53,315 nucleotides of DNA from positions 1 through 53,315 of the forward strand of contig JAOMAZ010000009.1 in the NCBI GenBank assembly GCA_028344335.1, in the 5' to 3' direction. Positions 1 through 8,751 of this stretch are shown here, piece by piece (within the stretch, counting starts at the first letter, position 1; each line of letters begins with the position of its first letter). This DNA is from Deltaproteobacteria bacterium (GTDB lineage Archaea > Thermoplasmatota > Poseidoniia > Poseidoniales > Poseidoniaceae). Made by a program: the position numbers and the translations under genes. Below the pieces are notes generated by a model, which worked only from the letters and a program-made list of their open reading frames with translations, did not search any database and was not told the DNA's origin.

Positions 1-1116
1 AGCCCAATTTGAACCTGGACCCCAATCTTCTCCCGAATATCCTGAATATGTTGCACCGTTGTAAATTGTTCCTGGAAGTTTTCGGATTCCTCCGCTATCG
101 TCTCCACTGACCACTCCAAGGGGCGTATTTCTTGGCCCTGCATTCTGGTTGTGGCTAGCACAATTTCCTGAACTTGCAGCACCTGGTAAGGAATTTCCTA
201 ATCCATATAATGTTTCGAAAACAGTCATGTTGGCCTGTTCAAGCATTGGCTTCAAGCCCTGAAAGCTTCCTCCACCAGAACTGAATGTACCACCATAAAT
301 CACAGTGCATACATCTGCCCATTCAGAATACATTGAACCTGAAGTATCTATTACGAAAACCAACTCTACTTTGCCACCACGGGTATCATCCCAAGCGATT
401 TGGACAAAGTCATCAGCGTCAACGACGATGTCTGGATGGCCCTTATGGCCGATAATTGGGGTCAATAAGGTGTCATCGAAAACAGTTATTGCAGCACTCT
501 GTCCATAATCTGGTTCCAGCATTGCATAGTAAATCTGCGGTTGTTGATAGAACCGGTCTAATTCGTCATAGGAATCCTCCCACGCAATATGAACATTGTC
601 TTTACTGTCTATTGCAAGGGATGGCCAATCTCTGTTGTGTGCCCTTTGAGCGACTAATGTGTCTTCTATGACGGTGATTGTTCCATCACTGCTGGCGCTA
701 CCATCTCTATCATCAAGCCATGGGTTGAGTACTGTATAAACAATCGAATGCTGTCCACCTTTATCTGCCCAAACAATGTGAACTCTATCCATACTATCTA
801 CTGAAATATCTGGGTGCCAAGCTTTGGACCCTCCGTTGTTGGAAATTTGTGTTGGGGCAATTAGAGTTTCACTGCGTGGGTCAAGCATTGTGTAGTACAA
901 TTGGCGGGTATTTTGTGAATATGCTACGTGAATATTACCTTCAGAATCTGCAACTAATGCTATCATTCGGTTATTAGCACCATCATCAACCAGTTGAACA
1001 GGGTCAGTTATGACAACCAAACTTGCATCCGCTTCGGGAATTGGTATCATCGTGGCAAAAACTGAAGCCATCATCAGTATAATCATCATGTAAGATTGGT
1101 TCTTCTTGTTCAACAT
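1..1116 (-). CDS. Secreted protein with propeller-like repeats and a vWA domain (C-terminus off window)
   Basis: This reading frame is open to the left edge, so the ORF track omits it. The start is the ATG at 1114-1116. It is followed by a signal peptide (two Lys, then a Met/Ile/Leu/Ala stretch ending near residue 30). Residues ~35-245 hold at least four similar blocks ending in motifs such as VHIVWAD, VHIAWED and VQIAWDD, each preceded by a D-S/A-D turn; they resemble beta-propeller or sialidase-type repeats. A von Willebrand A domain then begins with FVIDTSGSM, a canonical MIDAS DxSxS motif at about residue 257. The protein is exported and probably a large surface or extracellular adhesion or metal-dependent binding protein. 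Its ligand cannot be told from sequence. The C-terminus and any membrane anchor lie outside the window. Confidence 0.85.
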   Translation of the reverse strand, partial: MLNKKNQSYMMIILMMASVFATMIPIPEADASLVVITDPVQLVDDGANNRMIALVADSEGNIHVAYSQNTRQLYYTMLDPRSETLIAPTQISNNGGSKAWHPDISVDSMDRVHIVWADKGGQHSIVYTVLNPWLDDRDGSASSDGTITVIEDTLVAQRAHNRDWPSLAIDSKDNVHIAWEDSYDELDRFYQQPQIYYAMLEPDYGQSAAITVFDDTLLTPIIGHKGHPDIVVDADDFVQIAWDDTRGGKVELVFVIDTSGSMYSEWADVCTVIYGGTFSSGGGSFQGLKPMLEQANMTVFETLYGLGNSLPGAASSGNCASHNQNAGPRNTPLGVVSGDDSGGIRKLPGTIYNGATYSGYSGEDWGPGSNWA

Positions 1117-1248
1117 GGTCAACACTCCATTCACAGTGTTTCAATGCCTCTGTTCTTCTTACTTAACCGCGCCCCTTAGATGTCATTAGAAAGTACTGCG
1201 CATCACTCTTGACCTGTGGGGATTACACTCAAAAGAGAGAGGTGTTTT

Positions 1249-1872
1249 TCAAGCCCACTCTGAAGGGTCAAATTCTGCCCCAAAACTGCCTGATTCATCA
1301 AACTCTACCTGTTCTTTAGGTGTATTTCCTGTTGACCTAGGTTTGCCCTTTTTCTCAAGGTCATCCACTGGGCCTGGCTTACCTATTCCGGGACCATAAT
1401 TGTGCTTGATTTCGTGAATAAGCGCTAATTTTGCTAGCCATAGTCTCCTCATACTTTGCATTAATTCATTCTTGTTTAATCCATCAATCCAAATTGGTAA
1501 ACTGACATTGAATGCTTGTAATGGTGCTGGTTCCTTTGAGCCTTTTTCACCTCCAACGTGGATTGCCCAATCCACCATGGCGCCAGTTAAAGTCAAACGA
1601 ATATCATGTATCCATTCCAACCACATTTCAAGATCTTGACTCAGGTGTTTGGTCATCTCCTGTTGTTGTCCAATATCAACTCTGGTAAAGCTAGAGACGG
1701 CAACAAGGTCACGCCCTTTTGGTTTGATAACAGCAAACATGTGACCATGGGGCCCAGGGGGGTACCGTAGAAGCCAATGTCCTTCGGCTCTCTTATCATC
1801 TTGTTTCTTTGGTTTCAAACCTTCTTCAATCAACCATTTCTCAAGATTATTGACTAAGTTATCGCTTGACAT
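1249..1872 (-). CDS. Conserved hypothetical protein, possibly DUF2299-like
   Basis: A 207-residue soluble protein with no signal peptide or membrane segment. The N-terminal half (NLEKWLIEEGL..., then GHMFAVIKPKGRDLVAVSSF) has the helix-strand pattern of small archaeal DUF2299-like proteins, whose fold resembles secretion-chaperone-like alpha/beta domains. The match is from memory and weak. The C-terminal ~50 residues are polar and probably disordered. It sits between the edge surface protein and the acyltransferase, all on the minus strand, with a 53-base gap to the upstream acyltransferase gene. The function is not known. Confidence 0.7.
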   Translation of the reverse strand: MSSDNLVNNLEKWLIEEGLKPKKQDDKRAEGHWLLRYPPGPHGHMFAVIKPKGRDLVAVSSFTRVDIGQQQEMTKHLSQDLEMWLEWIHDIRLTLTGAMVDWAIHVGGEKGSKEPAPLQAFNVSLPIWIDGLNKNELMQSMRRLWLAKLALIHEIKHNYGPGIGKPGPVDDLEKKGKPRSTGNTPKEQVEFDESGSFGAEFDPSEWA

Positions 1873-1925
1873 AACTCTCGGGAGGTGGGGCTTCTACATG
1901 AAACCGACCAATTCATCTCAAGGCA

Positions 1926-3506
1926 TTAAGACTTGATTTCTTGAATGATTGAAGTAGTTAACATGACTACTTCCTCGCCTTGTGGATCTCTGCTTAATCG
2001 CCTTCTCCTTATGGCTTTCAATGAATCTTGTAAATAATCCCACATTAGTATATTCAACCATGCAATCAACCAAAGAATTACAATTATTATTATTGTTCCA
2101 AATAAGATTGTCAGTCCCCAGCCAAGATATCCATTGTATGCAAGTGATGGGAGGTAGGAGGTTGTTTCTGGTGAAATAATAGGGATTGAAAATATAATTC
2201 CTAAGGCAGTTAAAGGCCAAATGAGTAATGAAACAAACATTGCAACCATAAATTGAAAAGTTGTCCTTGCATCTAAACCTTCATCAGTCTTATTTCCTAA
2301 TTTATATCCAAGAATGGTTTGAACGCCACAACTAATTATGAAAATTGGCAAGGTTAGTAAAGAAAGAAAGAAAATTGGGGTTCGTGCAATCCCTACAAGT
2401 GGGTTTGCTTTGCGCAAGTCTCCAGAAATTGTCAAATCCCTGCCATCTAGATTGTTTTTGTATAGAATCTCGGCAGCAGAAGACGCTTTTTCCATTAATA
2501 GGTCATCTCCTTCAATAAGTAATTTATCTCTTTCTTTTCTAGCGGCTAATACTTCTTCTCTCCAATCATTCGGAGTTTTTCCAATAGCCCTATTGCGTAA
2601 ATGTCCAAGTAAGTGCCATGCTCTATTTGTTGACCAATTAGGGGCGTTTGGAGTTAGGGGTGCTAATTTTCCCTCTAAGTTATCTCTCAAAGCACGCACT
2701 GATTCAAAATCAGGTTCTTTCCACCCGCCACTTTCCAATTCTTCTTTCAATTCATTAGATACTGCATTTTCTGGAATAGTAATTGAATCACTATATTCTA
2801 CCCAGCAATCGGTCCTCCAATGATGTCTGACTCGAAAGTGAAGTCCAATTGGTTGTAAAACAGGGCGCGGCCTTGACTTAATATCACTCAAAGCAGCGGC
2901 AGCGATAATTGTCCTCATCGGTCCAGTTCGTATTCTAAGTAAGTGTGCTTCATTATGAGATGTTCCTTCTGGGAAAAGGGCGCTGGCATAGCCTGTAGAA
3001 ATCCCCTCTGCTAATGTGCGAAGGCTTCTGCCATTGAGGTATGCTGCTGCTTCCTCAGAACACCCCCCTCTGATTAATTCAGCTTTTCGGATTACTGGTT
3101 GAACGGCAAATTTTCTGGCCCACCACCCAAGAATTGGGCGAAGAACAAGGTCATGTCTTGCACCAACAATGGCTTTTTTGGGGTGTGTAAGTATCACAAG
3201 AAGTGGGTCCATCACTCCATTTGTGTGCCACGCTGTACACAATGTCCCTCCTTCAGATGGAATTTTTTCCTTTCCTGAAACTATCAAGTTTCGAAATTGT
3301 ACTTCTTTCGTTCTATTCAAGCAAAAGTACCCAAATCTCATAAAAAAGGATGAGCCGGGGTATTTTCCTCTGAATTTAGGGGTTGGTAAATTCAGTAATT
3401 CTTCATACTTTAAATCAGCAGAACTTTTCGATAAAGTTGGTAGAGCTTCACCATGGTGATCTACAGCACCATCCTTGCCTGTTTTCATCTGTGAAGGGTT
3501 CGACAT
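1926..3506 (-). CDS. Glycerol-3-phosphate/DHAP acyltransferase-like membrane protein (PlsC superfamily, Gpt2/Sct1-like)
   Basis: Predicted to acylate glycerol-3-phosphate or a related acceptor at the membrane. The PlsC-superfamily catalytic block is WHTNGVMD (His-x5-Asp, about residues 94-100) and the acceptor-binding block is LFPEGTSHNEAHLLRIRTG (about 175-195). This spacing and the 'PEG-SH-..LL' pattern match the Gpt2/Sct1 and bacterial GPAT-like branch as I remember it. The C-terminal ~150 residues contain three or four hydrophobic segments. The longest ORF starts at a GTG at 3515; I prefer the ATG at 3506. It directly follows the HIT gene, a probable operon. An ester-lipid-type acyltransferase is noteworthy in a genome with archaeal GGGP synthase (42.2 kb). 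Confidence 0.75.
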   Translation of the reverse strand: MSNPSQMKTGKDGAVDHHGEALPTLSKSSADLKYEELLNLPTPKFRGKYPGSSFFMRFGYFCLNRTKEVQFRNLIVSGKEKIPSEGGTLCTAWHTNGVMDPLLVILTHPKKAIVGARHDLVLRPILGWWARKFAVQPVIRKAELIRGGCSEEAAAYLNGRSLRTLAEGISTGYASALFPEGTSHNEAHLLRIRTGPMRTIIAAAALSDIKSRPRPVLQPIGLHFRVRHHWRTDCWVEYSDSITIPENAVSNELKEELESGGWKEPDFESVRALRDNLEGKLAPLTPNAPNWSTNRAWHLLGHLRNRAIGKTPNDWREEVLAARKERDKLLIEGDDLLMEKASSAAEILYKNNLDGRDLTISGDLRKANPLVGIARTPIFFLSLLTLPIFIISCGVQTILGYKLGNKTDEGLDARTTFQFMVAMFVSLLIWPLTALGIIFSIPIISPETTSYLPSLAYNGYLGWGLTILFGTIIIIVILWLIAWLNILMWDYLQDSLKAIRRRRLSRDPQGEEVVMLTTSIIQEIKS

Positions 3507-3515
3507 AAGGTTCAC

Positions 3516-3956
3516 TCATAATTTATTTATTTTTTCTGACAATATTGCAAGGGCGGAAAAATCTGGTTCAATAGATCCAATGAGTGGTGCGTCAGGCCAC
3601 ATCGAAAGTAAACTCCTACCTCCATCTCCTTTTTGTCTAGGAATAATATGAATGTGAAGGTGGGGGATTTCTTGACCTGCAAGTGGACCGTCATGGATGA
3701 CGATAGAAAAATCGGTTGTGTTAAAAAAAATACTTAATTTTCTTTGAACTTCTACGATACCGGTTAAAAGTGAATGCATTTGTTTTTGATGAATATCTGA
3801 AATCCTCTGTGCTTGTTGATGGGGGACTACAAGTGTATGTCCTGCTCTTCGAGGGTTGATGTCCAAAAATGCAGACCAATCTTCTCCTTTTGCGATAAAT
3901 GAGGCAGGGATTTCCCCATTGATGATTTTTGTGAAGAGACTTTCACCTCCGCTCAT
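3516..3956 (-). CDS. HIT family nucleotide hydrolase/transferase
   Basis: A 146-residue histidine-triad protein. The catalytic triad motif HLHIHIIPR lies at residues 99-107 (H99-x-H101-x-H103), after the usual N-terminal block GESLFTKIINGEIPASFI and the GHTLVVP strand. Family members hydrolyse AMP-lysine, AMP-NH2 or dinucleoside polyphosphates; the exact substrate cannot be assigned. The length is normal for the family. The TGA stop lies next to the possible GTG start of the acyltransferase, so the two are probably cotranscribed. Confidence 0.9.
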   Translation of the reverse strand: MSGGESLFTKIINGEIPASFIAKGEDWSAFLDINPRRAGHTLVVPHQQAQRISDIHQKQMHSLLTGIVEVQRKLSIFFNTTDFSIVIHDGPLAGQEIPHLHIHIIPRQKGDGGRSLLSMWPDAPLIGSIEPDFSALAILSEKINKL

Positions 3957-4021
3957 AGGGCGGGCTAGGGTTAAGGGTTGAAGTGGTTTCTTCGCGATTT
4001 TTTCATTGGTGGTTGTGAAAA

Positions 4022-5662
4022 TTACACCTCAGGCGCTAAAATCCAGACTCCCCCTACGCTCATTCTGACAGGTAGATTTGATACATCTCCTTCCATTGAA
4101 ACTAGGCTGTGCTTCAAATAATTATCATCATCTCGCTGTTCACTGTCACTTCGTAAATGTGAGCCGCGACTTTCACATCTGAATAGCGCGGCAGATGTTG
4201 CCATGTGGGCAAGAAGACATGCATTCTCTAACCTTAGTGCTTCTAACAAATTAGTATTCATCAATAAACTACTATCTTCAACATTTACTGTTGCAGAAAT
4301 TTCTTTGAGTTGAGCAAGCCCTGCTAAACATGTTTCTAATGATTCACCGTTTCTTTGCAAAGACATTCCCGCATTCAATTCATTCCTCAAACTTGAACGT
4401 ACGGCGCCGACCTTAGAGGAGTCTAAATCGTTTAGTAAACGATCATTTATGTTCGCTTCAACTTCTTGCCTTGATTCTTCAAGTAATGAAGAAGGAGCGG
4501 CTTTGCCGACGGTCGCCCATTTTCCAGCATGAGTTCCAGCATCACGGCCACTGAGTAAATCATCAAGCAACCTATTTCCCCAGGCCATTGAAGCACCGTG
4601 GAAGCCGCTACTTGCTGCATCTCCAACGGCGTAAAGTCCAGACATCCAGTTTCCCCATTCCCCATTAACGGCCCTTCCATGTTCATCAACTGGTATTCCA
4701 CCAATAGTTGCTGAAACGGCTGGTTGTACAGGAATTACATCGCTTCCAAGATCTAACCCCGTCCGTTGATTCAATAATGAAATTGTGTGTGCATACCAAG
4801 TACTACCATCCCCTGAAATGTGCCTTGAATCTAATACGCAGCCAGTTCCCTCTGCTTTCATAGCTACGGCAATTTGGGTTGGTGAAAAGCTGCCCTCTCC
4901 CCCTATTGCATCTCCAGTAGGAGAAATGACACTTCCTCCGTTTGCTAAAAGGCCATTTGGTAAGTTCAAATTTGTGCCAGTAACATTGAGAGGGGACCAA
5001 GATTGGAATTCCAAATTCCTCAAAGAAATACCGGCTCTCGTAGCAATTGCCATGCCACTTCCACCATTGCTTACACCATTCCATGCCCCTTCAAATCCGG
5101 CATCTGCTAAGATGATGGCTTTGGCTTGAATTACATCGATTCGGCCTTGGGATAGATCATAGTAAACTAGCCCTCTAACATGTGATGCTTCAACGACTAA
5201 CTTAAGAGGTAAGCATTCTCCTCTGCGGTGAATATTGTCTCTAATGCATCTTTCTTCTAAGGCCTGTTGAACGCCGCGCGTGGTTCCATCTCCACAACCT
5301 GACACTCTTGGTGTTGTATGGCCTAACCCAGCGAAAGAGTGGGGTAATCCCGCGGAGTCTCTACGGAAAACTAGCCCCCAACCTTCAAGTTCAGCAATGA
5401 TTGAGGCTGCTGAAGAGGCCCTCGAAGAAACGATATCTTGATCACATAACCAGCCACCTGTACGAATTGTATCATCACGGTGTCCTTTGGTTGTCGACTC
5501 TTGAAGTGAAGCGGCTATTGCGTTCTCTGCTAATCCAATACCTGAATGGCCAAGGCCTCCTTCACTCAACAACATTGTCCGAGCTCCCGCGCTTGTCGAG
5601 GCTAAAGCTGCCCTAAGGGCTGCTGGGCCATCTCCAACAACCAATACATCCCAATATTCCAA
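4022..5662 (-). CDS. FAD-dependent oxidoreductase of the succinate dehydrogenase/fumarate reductase flavoprotein family
   Basis: The N-terminus has a dinucleotide-binding fold (VLVVGDGPAALRAALA) and the C-terminal half has the family signature GLYAVGDAASSGFHGASMAWGNRLLDDLL, which matches the SdhA/NadB flavoprotein core. A His in GGLGHSGIG sits where SdhA carries its covalently bound FAD. The SdhA substrate motif QFHPTG is replaced by EFQSWSPLN, so the dicarboxylate site is not conserved and the substrate is uncertain. No SdhB or SdhCD is adjacent. The ORF begins with TTG at 5662; the FAD motif starts only five residues in, so a start at or near this point is required. L-aspartate oxidase-like and fumarate-reductase-like roles are both possible. 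Confidence 0.75.
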   Translation of the reverse strand: MEYWDVLVVGDGPAALRAALASTSAGARTMLLSEGGLGHSGIGLAENAIAASLQESTTKGHRDDTIRTGGWLCDQDIVSSRASSAASIIAELEGWGLVFRRDSAGLPHSFAGLGHTTPRVSGCGDGTTRGVQQALEERCIRDNIHRRGECLPLKLVVEASHVRGLVYYDLSQGRIDVIQAKAIILADAGFEGAWNGVSNGGSGMAIATRAGISLRNLEFQSWSPLNVTGTNLNLPNGLLANGGSVISPTGDAIGGEGSFSPTQIAVAMKAEGTGCVLDSRHISGDGSTWYAHTISLLNQRTGLDLGSDVIPVQPAVSATIGGIPVDEHGRAVNGEWGNWMSGLYAVGDAASSGFHGASMAWGNRLLDDLLSGRDAGTHAGKWATVGKAAPSSLLEESRQEVEANINDRLLNDLDSSKVGAVRSSLRNELNAGMSLQRNGESLETCLAGLAQLKEISATVNVEDSSLLMNTNLLEALRLENACLLAHMATSAALFRCESRGSHLRSDSEQRDDDNYLKHSLVSMEGDVSNLPVRMSVGGVWILAPEV

Positions 5663-5746
5663 TCAAGACCCTCCGGTGAAATAGCGGATGAGTGGGGCGG
5701 TTATGAACGGCGCGCCTAAAGGAGTTGAAGTTACAATGGAATAAGA

Positions 5747-7228
5747 TCACATGGTTCTAACCAATTGCCGCGCTTTGCGTAAGCGTGAGCGCCTGTTTTT
5801 ATCTCCTGCGCCAATTCTTTTCTGGACATTTGTGTGGATGACCATCGACTGCAAAACTTGGCTATTTTCATCCTTTAACGAAACTGATAGTTGACGTAAA
5901 CCACTCACTCCGGAAGACCATGTGATTTTCAGCCACAATACAACCGTTCTGTCAAGATAATGCGCCATCCATTGAATTGTGTCTTCTTCTCCAGAAGTGT
6001 TAATCAATGGAAGTGGAGTTTTTGGTGATGAGCAGGCCGGCACCTCAACTGAAAAGAGATATGATTCTGGCATCCCGCCCGGGAGAATTACATCAACCCT
6101 GATTTTCTTTGATTCAGAGGTTTGATTGTGTAAGAATATGAATAATCCACCTTGGCCGTCAGTGCTGATATGGTCGCATTCAGCATCCATTCTCCAACCC
6201 TTATTTACAATCGCAGCGCCATTATCTAGTAAGTCCATTTGTAGTCGGTCAATTAAATTAAAGAAAATTGGTTGCCAAGCTTTGGCATGAGCAACTAAAC
6301 GATGGAGTAGATTCAAGGATATTTCCGCTTCTTTATCAGACAATAATTCCTCGCATCCGTCCTCATATAAATCCAATAGTTCGGAGTTAAGTCTTTTTTC
6401 ATCAATTAAGCCCTGTTGTGATAAATGAACAATATAGAGAACACGTTCTAAGGCTTCACCTTCTTCTACGCCCTCTTTAATGAATCCCGAAAGGCGCCGA
6501 CGCCAAGACTCCCATCTCATTCTTAGTGCTGGGTCTAGGTGGTTAACAACAACTTCACTCAAAGTTCGATGGATTTGAGTGGGGTGGTGAGTGGGAGCGT
6601 GTAGTGACAAGAAAGGTTCTTCATCCTCAAGATGATCAAGAGATCCCGCGGTAAATTGGATGTGGAATGACATGGCTAAACCAACGGTTATGGTTAGCAT
6701 TAGGGTCATGTTCCATGCAATTTCGGAAACGGGGGTAAGGGTGGAAAACGTAATAAAAAAGACTGCTAATAATCCTAAAACAAGATGGAGTAAATTATTT
6801 CGTCTAACGTCCCTTAATGAATCAATTATCCTATCACTGCCTGGTTGTGCTTTCAAATTCCGCCCTCTTCTCTTGGCATGTTGATTATGTAATGATGCGC
6901 CTCTTAAGGCCCATTCTGCTGCTGCAATCGACGGGCCAATGGCAACGAATAATAGTGTCAACCACACACAAAAAACAAAAACTGTTGAATGTGGTGTGTA
7001 TTGTGGTAAGATGAATCCGGTTATTGCGGTTAGAGCAATCAGCATACCAAAGCCGTTTCTCCACATACGCATAGGCCACCACATCAATAGTTGGCCCCAA
7101 CTTAAGCGTTGAGAATTTGCGGTGTCTAACATTTCTTTTACCTTACTTACACTTGTATTACCGGGTAATAATTTGTTTGAATAGGGAGTTGGGAGAGGAG
7201 GGGATGAAAGTCCTTTTCTGATGCCCAT
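5747..7228 (-). CDS. Multi-pass membrane protein of unknown function
   Basis: I do not recognise a family. The protein has two closely spaced hydrophobic hairpins in its first ~200 residues (GFGMLIALTAITGFIL / FVFCVWLTLLFVAIGPSIAAA and LLHLVLGLLAVFFITF / NMTLMLTITVGLAMSF). A ~300-residue soluble domain follows, helical in its first half and beta-rich later (VDVILPGGMPESYLFSVEVPA). The track start is a GTG at 7264; an ATG at 7228 is more economical and stays clear of the tRNA on the other strand. It lies alone between the flavoprotein gene and tRNA-Arg. Confidence 0.65.
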   Translation of the reverse strand: MGIRKGLSSPPLPTPYSNKLLPGNTSVSKVKEMLDTANSQRLSWGQLLMWWPMRMWRNGFGMLIALTAITGFILPQYTPHSTVFVFCVWLTLLFVAIGPSIAAAEWALRGASLHNQHAKRRGRNLKAQPGSDRIIDSLRDVRRNNLLHLVLGLLAVFFITFSTLTPVSEIAWNMTLMLTITVGLAMSFHIQFTAGSLDHLEDEEPFLSLHAPTHHPTQIHRTLSEVVVNHLDPALRMRWESWRRRLSGFIKEGVEEGEALERVLYIVHLSQQGLIDEKRLNSELLDLYEDGCEELLSDKEAEISLNLLHRLVAHAKAWQPIFFNLIDRLQMDLLDNGAAIVNKGWRMDAECDHISTDGQGGLFIFLHNQTSESKKIRVDVILPGGMPESYLFSVEVPACSSPKTPLPLINTSGEEDTIQWMAHYLDRTVVLWLKITWSSGVSGLRQLSVSLKDENSQVLQSMVIHTNVQKRIGAGDKNRRSRLRKARQLVRTM

Positions 7229-7318
7229 GTTTTTGTGGGAAGGGGTTCTTATTGATGGTGGCACCGGTTAATTGGGAATCAGGGCAAGCATCATGATGGG
7301 GTGTCAATTCGGCGAGGC

Positions 7319-7393
7319 GGGCGTGTAGCATAGACTGGATAATGCACTGGCCTCCTAAGCCAGGGATCGCGGGTTCAAATCCTGCCACGCCCG
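7319..7393 (+). tRNA. tRNA-Arg (anticodon CCU)
   Basis: Cloverleaf read by eye. The acceptor stem is GGGCGTG/CACGCCC with discriminator G at 7393. The D stem is GCAT/ATGC and the anticodon stem CTGGC/GCCAG encloses the loop CTCCTAA, so the anticodon is CCU at 7354-7356, reading AGG. The T arm is GCGGG-TTCAAAT-CCTGC. No intron is visible. The 3' CCA is not encoded, unlike in the tRNA-Asp at 11.5 kb. It lies opposite to its neighbours. Confidence 0.93.
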
Positions 7394-7457
7394 TTGCAAT
7401 ATTGGTTTGTCACCTCTATCACGGAAGGGCCTTGCTGCCTCACAATGAAAAATTATA

Positions 7458-8606
7458 TCATACTGTAAGTGCCCATTTCTTGCCAATTTCAGAAATCTCG
7501 TGAAGTAATTTTTCAATTTGAATGCGGTGGTGCATACTTCTTGGAATTGAAGCATCACAACGTGCTAAGACATCCAGCAGATCTGCCAACGCACCTTCTG
7601 GAAGTAGCAACCTTCCTCTGATTAGCAATTGGTGAATTTGGTCGATAACGTCTTCAGCAGCCAAGGCATGTTTCATCATCAATTCATCTACTCTCCCCAT
7701 TGCTCCTTTCAAAGAGCGGACATTCTTGCCTGTGCTAGATTTTTCCCAATGCCATTCATGAATTCTACCCCTCAAAGATAATTCTAGAAGTTGTTGCACG
7801 GGGGTTAAGGTTGTTGAAGCAACTAAATTGTGTAAAGAACTTCTATCTGTTGTTCTTTCTGCCCTAATTAGTAATTCTAACAGGAATATTCCTTTTCTTA
7901 AATTACCTGAAGACACATGAATAATATCTCCAAGTAAACCATCGGTTAGTGTGTGTTTTTCTGATTCTAAAATAAGTGAAATACATCTCTCCATTTGTTC
8001 ATTAGGAGTGCTTGGAATGCGAATAGATTGGCACCTCGAACGTAGAGCATCAAGGATTCTACTTGGAGTTCTGGCAGTGAAAATAAATCTTGAGGTGTGT
8101 GCTTCTGACTCCATCATTCTACGAAGATAGGATTGACGAAGTGTTCCAAGTTGATCTGCATCCTCGATGACAATTAGTCGTGCTACTGGGGCGCGGGTTC
8201 GTCCTGCAAGTAAAATGTCATTTTCTGAGCCTGCGGGTGCGAGGTCTCCGGATTCAACTTTTACTATACCTCTATCAAATGCATCTAAGCTTGAGGTTCC
8301 TGCAAGAGAGCCTGCTTTTCCTGACCCCCCTGGCCGAAGAAAGTCTTCGAATTTTTTCATTGCTCCTGCAGCCCGTAAGAGGTTTCGGGCTTGTAATATG
8401 TGAGTGGTGTTTTTCCATCCTGGGCCTAGAACTTGCCTTGCCACTAACCTCCAAGCAGCGGTTTTTCCAACTCCAGATGGTCCTGCAATCAATATGTGGG
8501 GGGGGTTTGATGATACGGCAGCCGAACTTAGAATTCGACAAATATCAAGGGGCATGGCAAGGTCTTCGAAGCTCTTTGGAGCATGGGTTTCAAGCCAACT
8601 CGCCAT
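7458..8606 (-). CDS. RFC-like clamp-loader AAA+ ATPase (replication factor C small-subunit family)
   Basis: A 382-residue AAA+ protein. Walker A is GPSGVGKT (residues 42-49), Walker B is LIVIEDAD, and the RFC-type SRC motif is in ALRSRCQSIRIP, followed by a helical lid and a C-terminal helical region. Clamp loaders use ATP to open PCNA and place it on DNA. Between Walker A and Walker B there is a low-complexity Gly/Ser-rich insert (RPGGSGKAGSLAGTSSLD) not usual for RfcS, and the Walker B is EDAD rather than DEAD/DECD. It may therefore be a divergent paralogue rather than the main RfcS. Confidence 0.8.
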   Translation of the reverse strand: MASWLETHAPKSFEDLAMPLDICRILSSAAVSSNPPHILIAGPSGVGKTAAWRLVARQVLGPGWKNTTHILQARNLLRAAGAMKKFEDFLRPGGSGKAGSLAGTSSLDAFDRGIVKVESGDLAPAGSENDILLAGRTRAPVARLIVIEDADQLGTLRQSYLRRMMESEAHTSRFIFTARTPSRILDALRSRCQSIRIPSTPNEQMERCISLILESEKHTLTDGLLGDIIHVSSGNLRKGIFLLELLIRAERTTDRSSLHNLVASTTLTPVQQLLELSLRGRIHEWHWEKSSTGKNVRSLKGAMGRVDELMMKHALAAEDVIDQIHQLLIRGRLLLPEGALADLLDVLARCDASIPRSMHHRIQIEKLLHEISEIGKKWALTV

Positions 8607-8751
8607 ATTCTCAAACTGCTTGGATGGCAGCGGTACATGAATGATTGCGATTGAGGTGTAGTTTTGTTTAAATGAAAGGGTTCAAGGTTTGGCTATTAGA
8701 TTAGAAAGTGTAAGGTTGGAAGGATATTGGTTATCCTGCTCCTTGTTTAGT

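Noticed and set aside
2338-2823. 161-residue plus-strand ORF
   Set aside because: It lies wholly inside the acyltransferase gene on the opposite strand, with no recognisable domain.
4022-5662. Firm assignment as L-aspartate oxidase (nadB) or sdhA
   Set aside because: Diagnostic active-site motifs are changed and no partner genes are adjacent.
7158-7558. ORFs such as MAGFEPAIPGLGGQ on the minus strand
   Set aside because: They are translations of the tRNA-Arg gene and its flanks; the 'MAGFEPAI' peptide is a known tRNA artefact.
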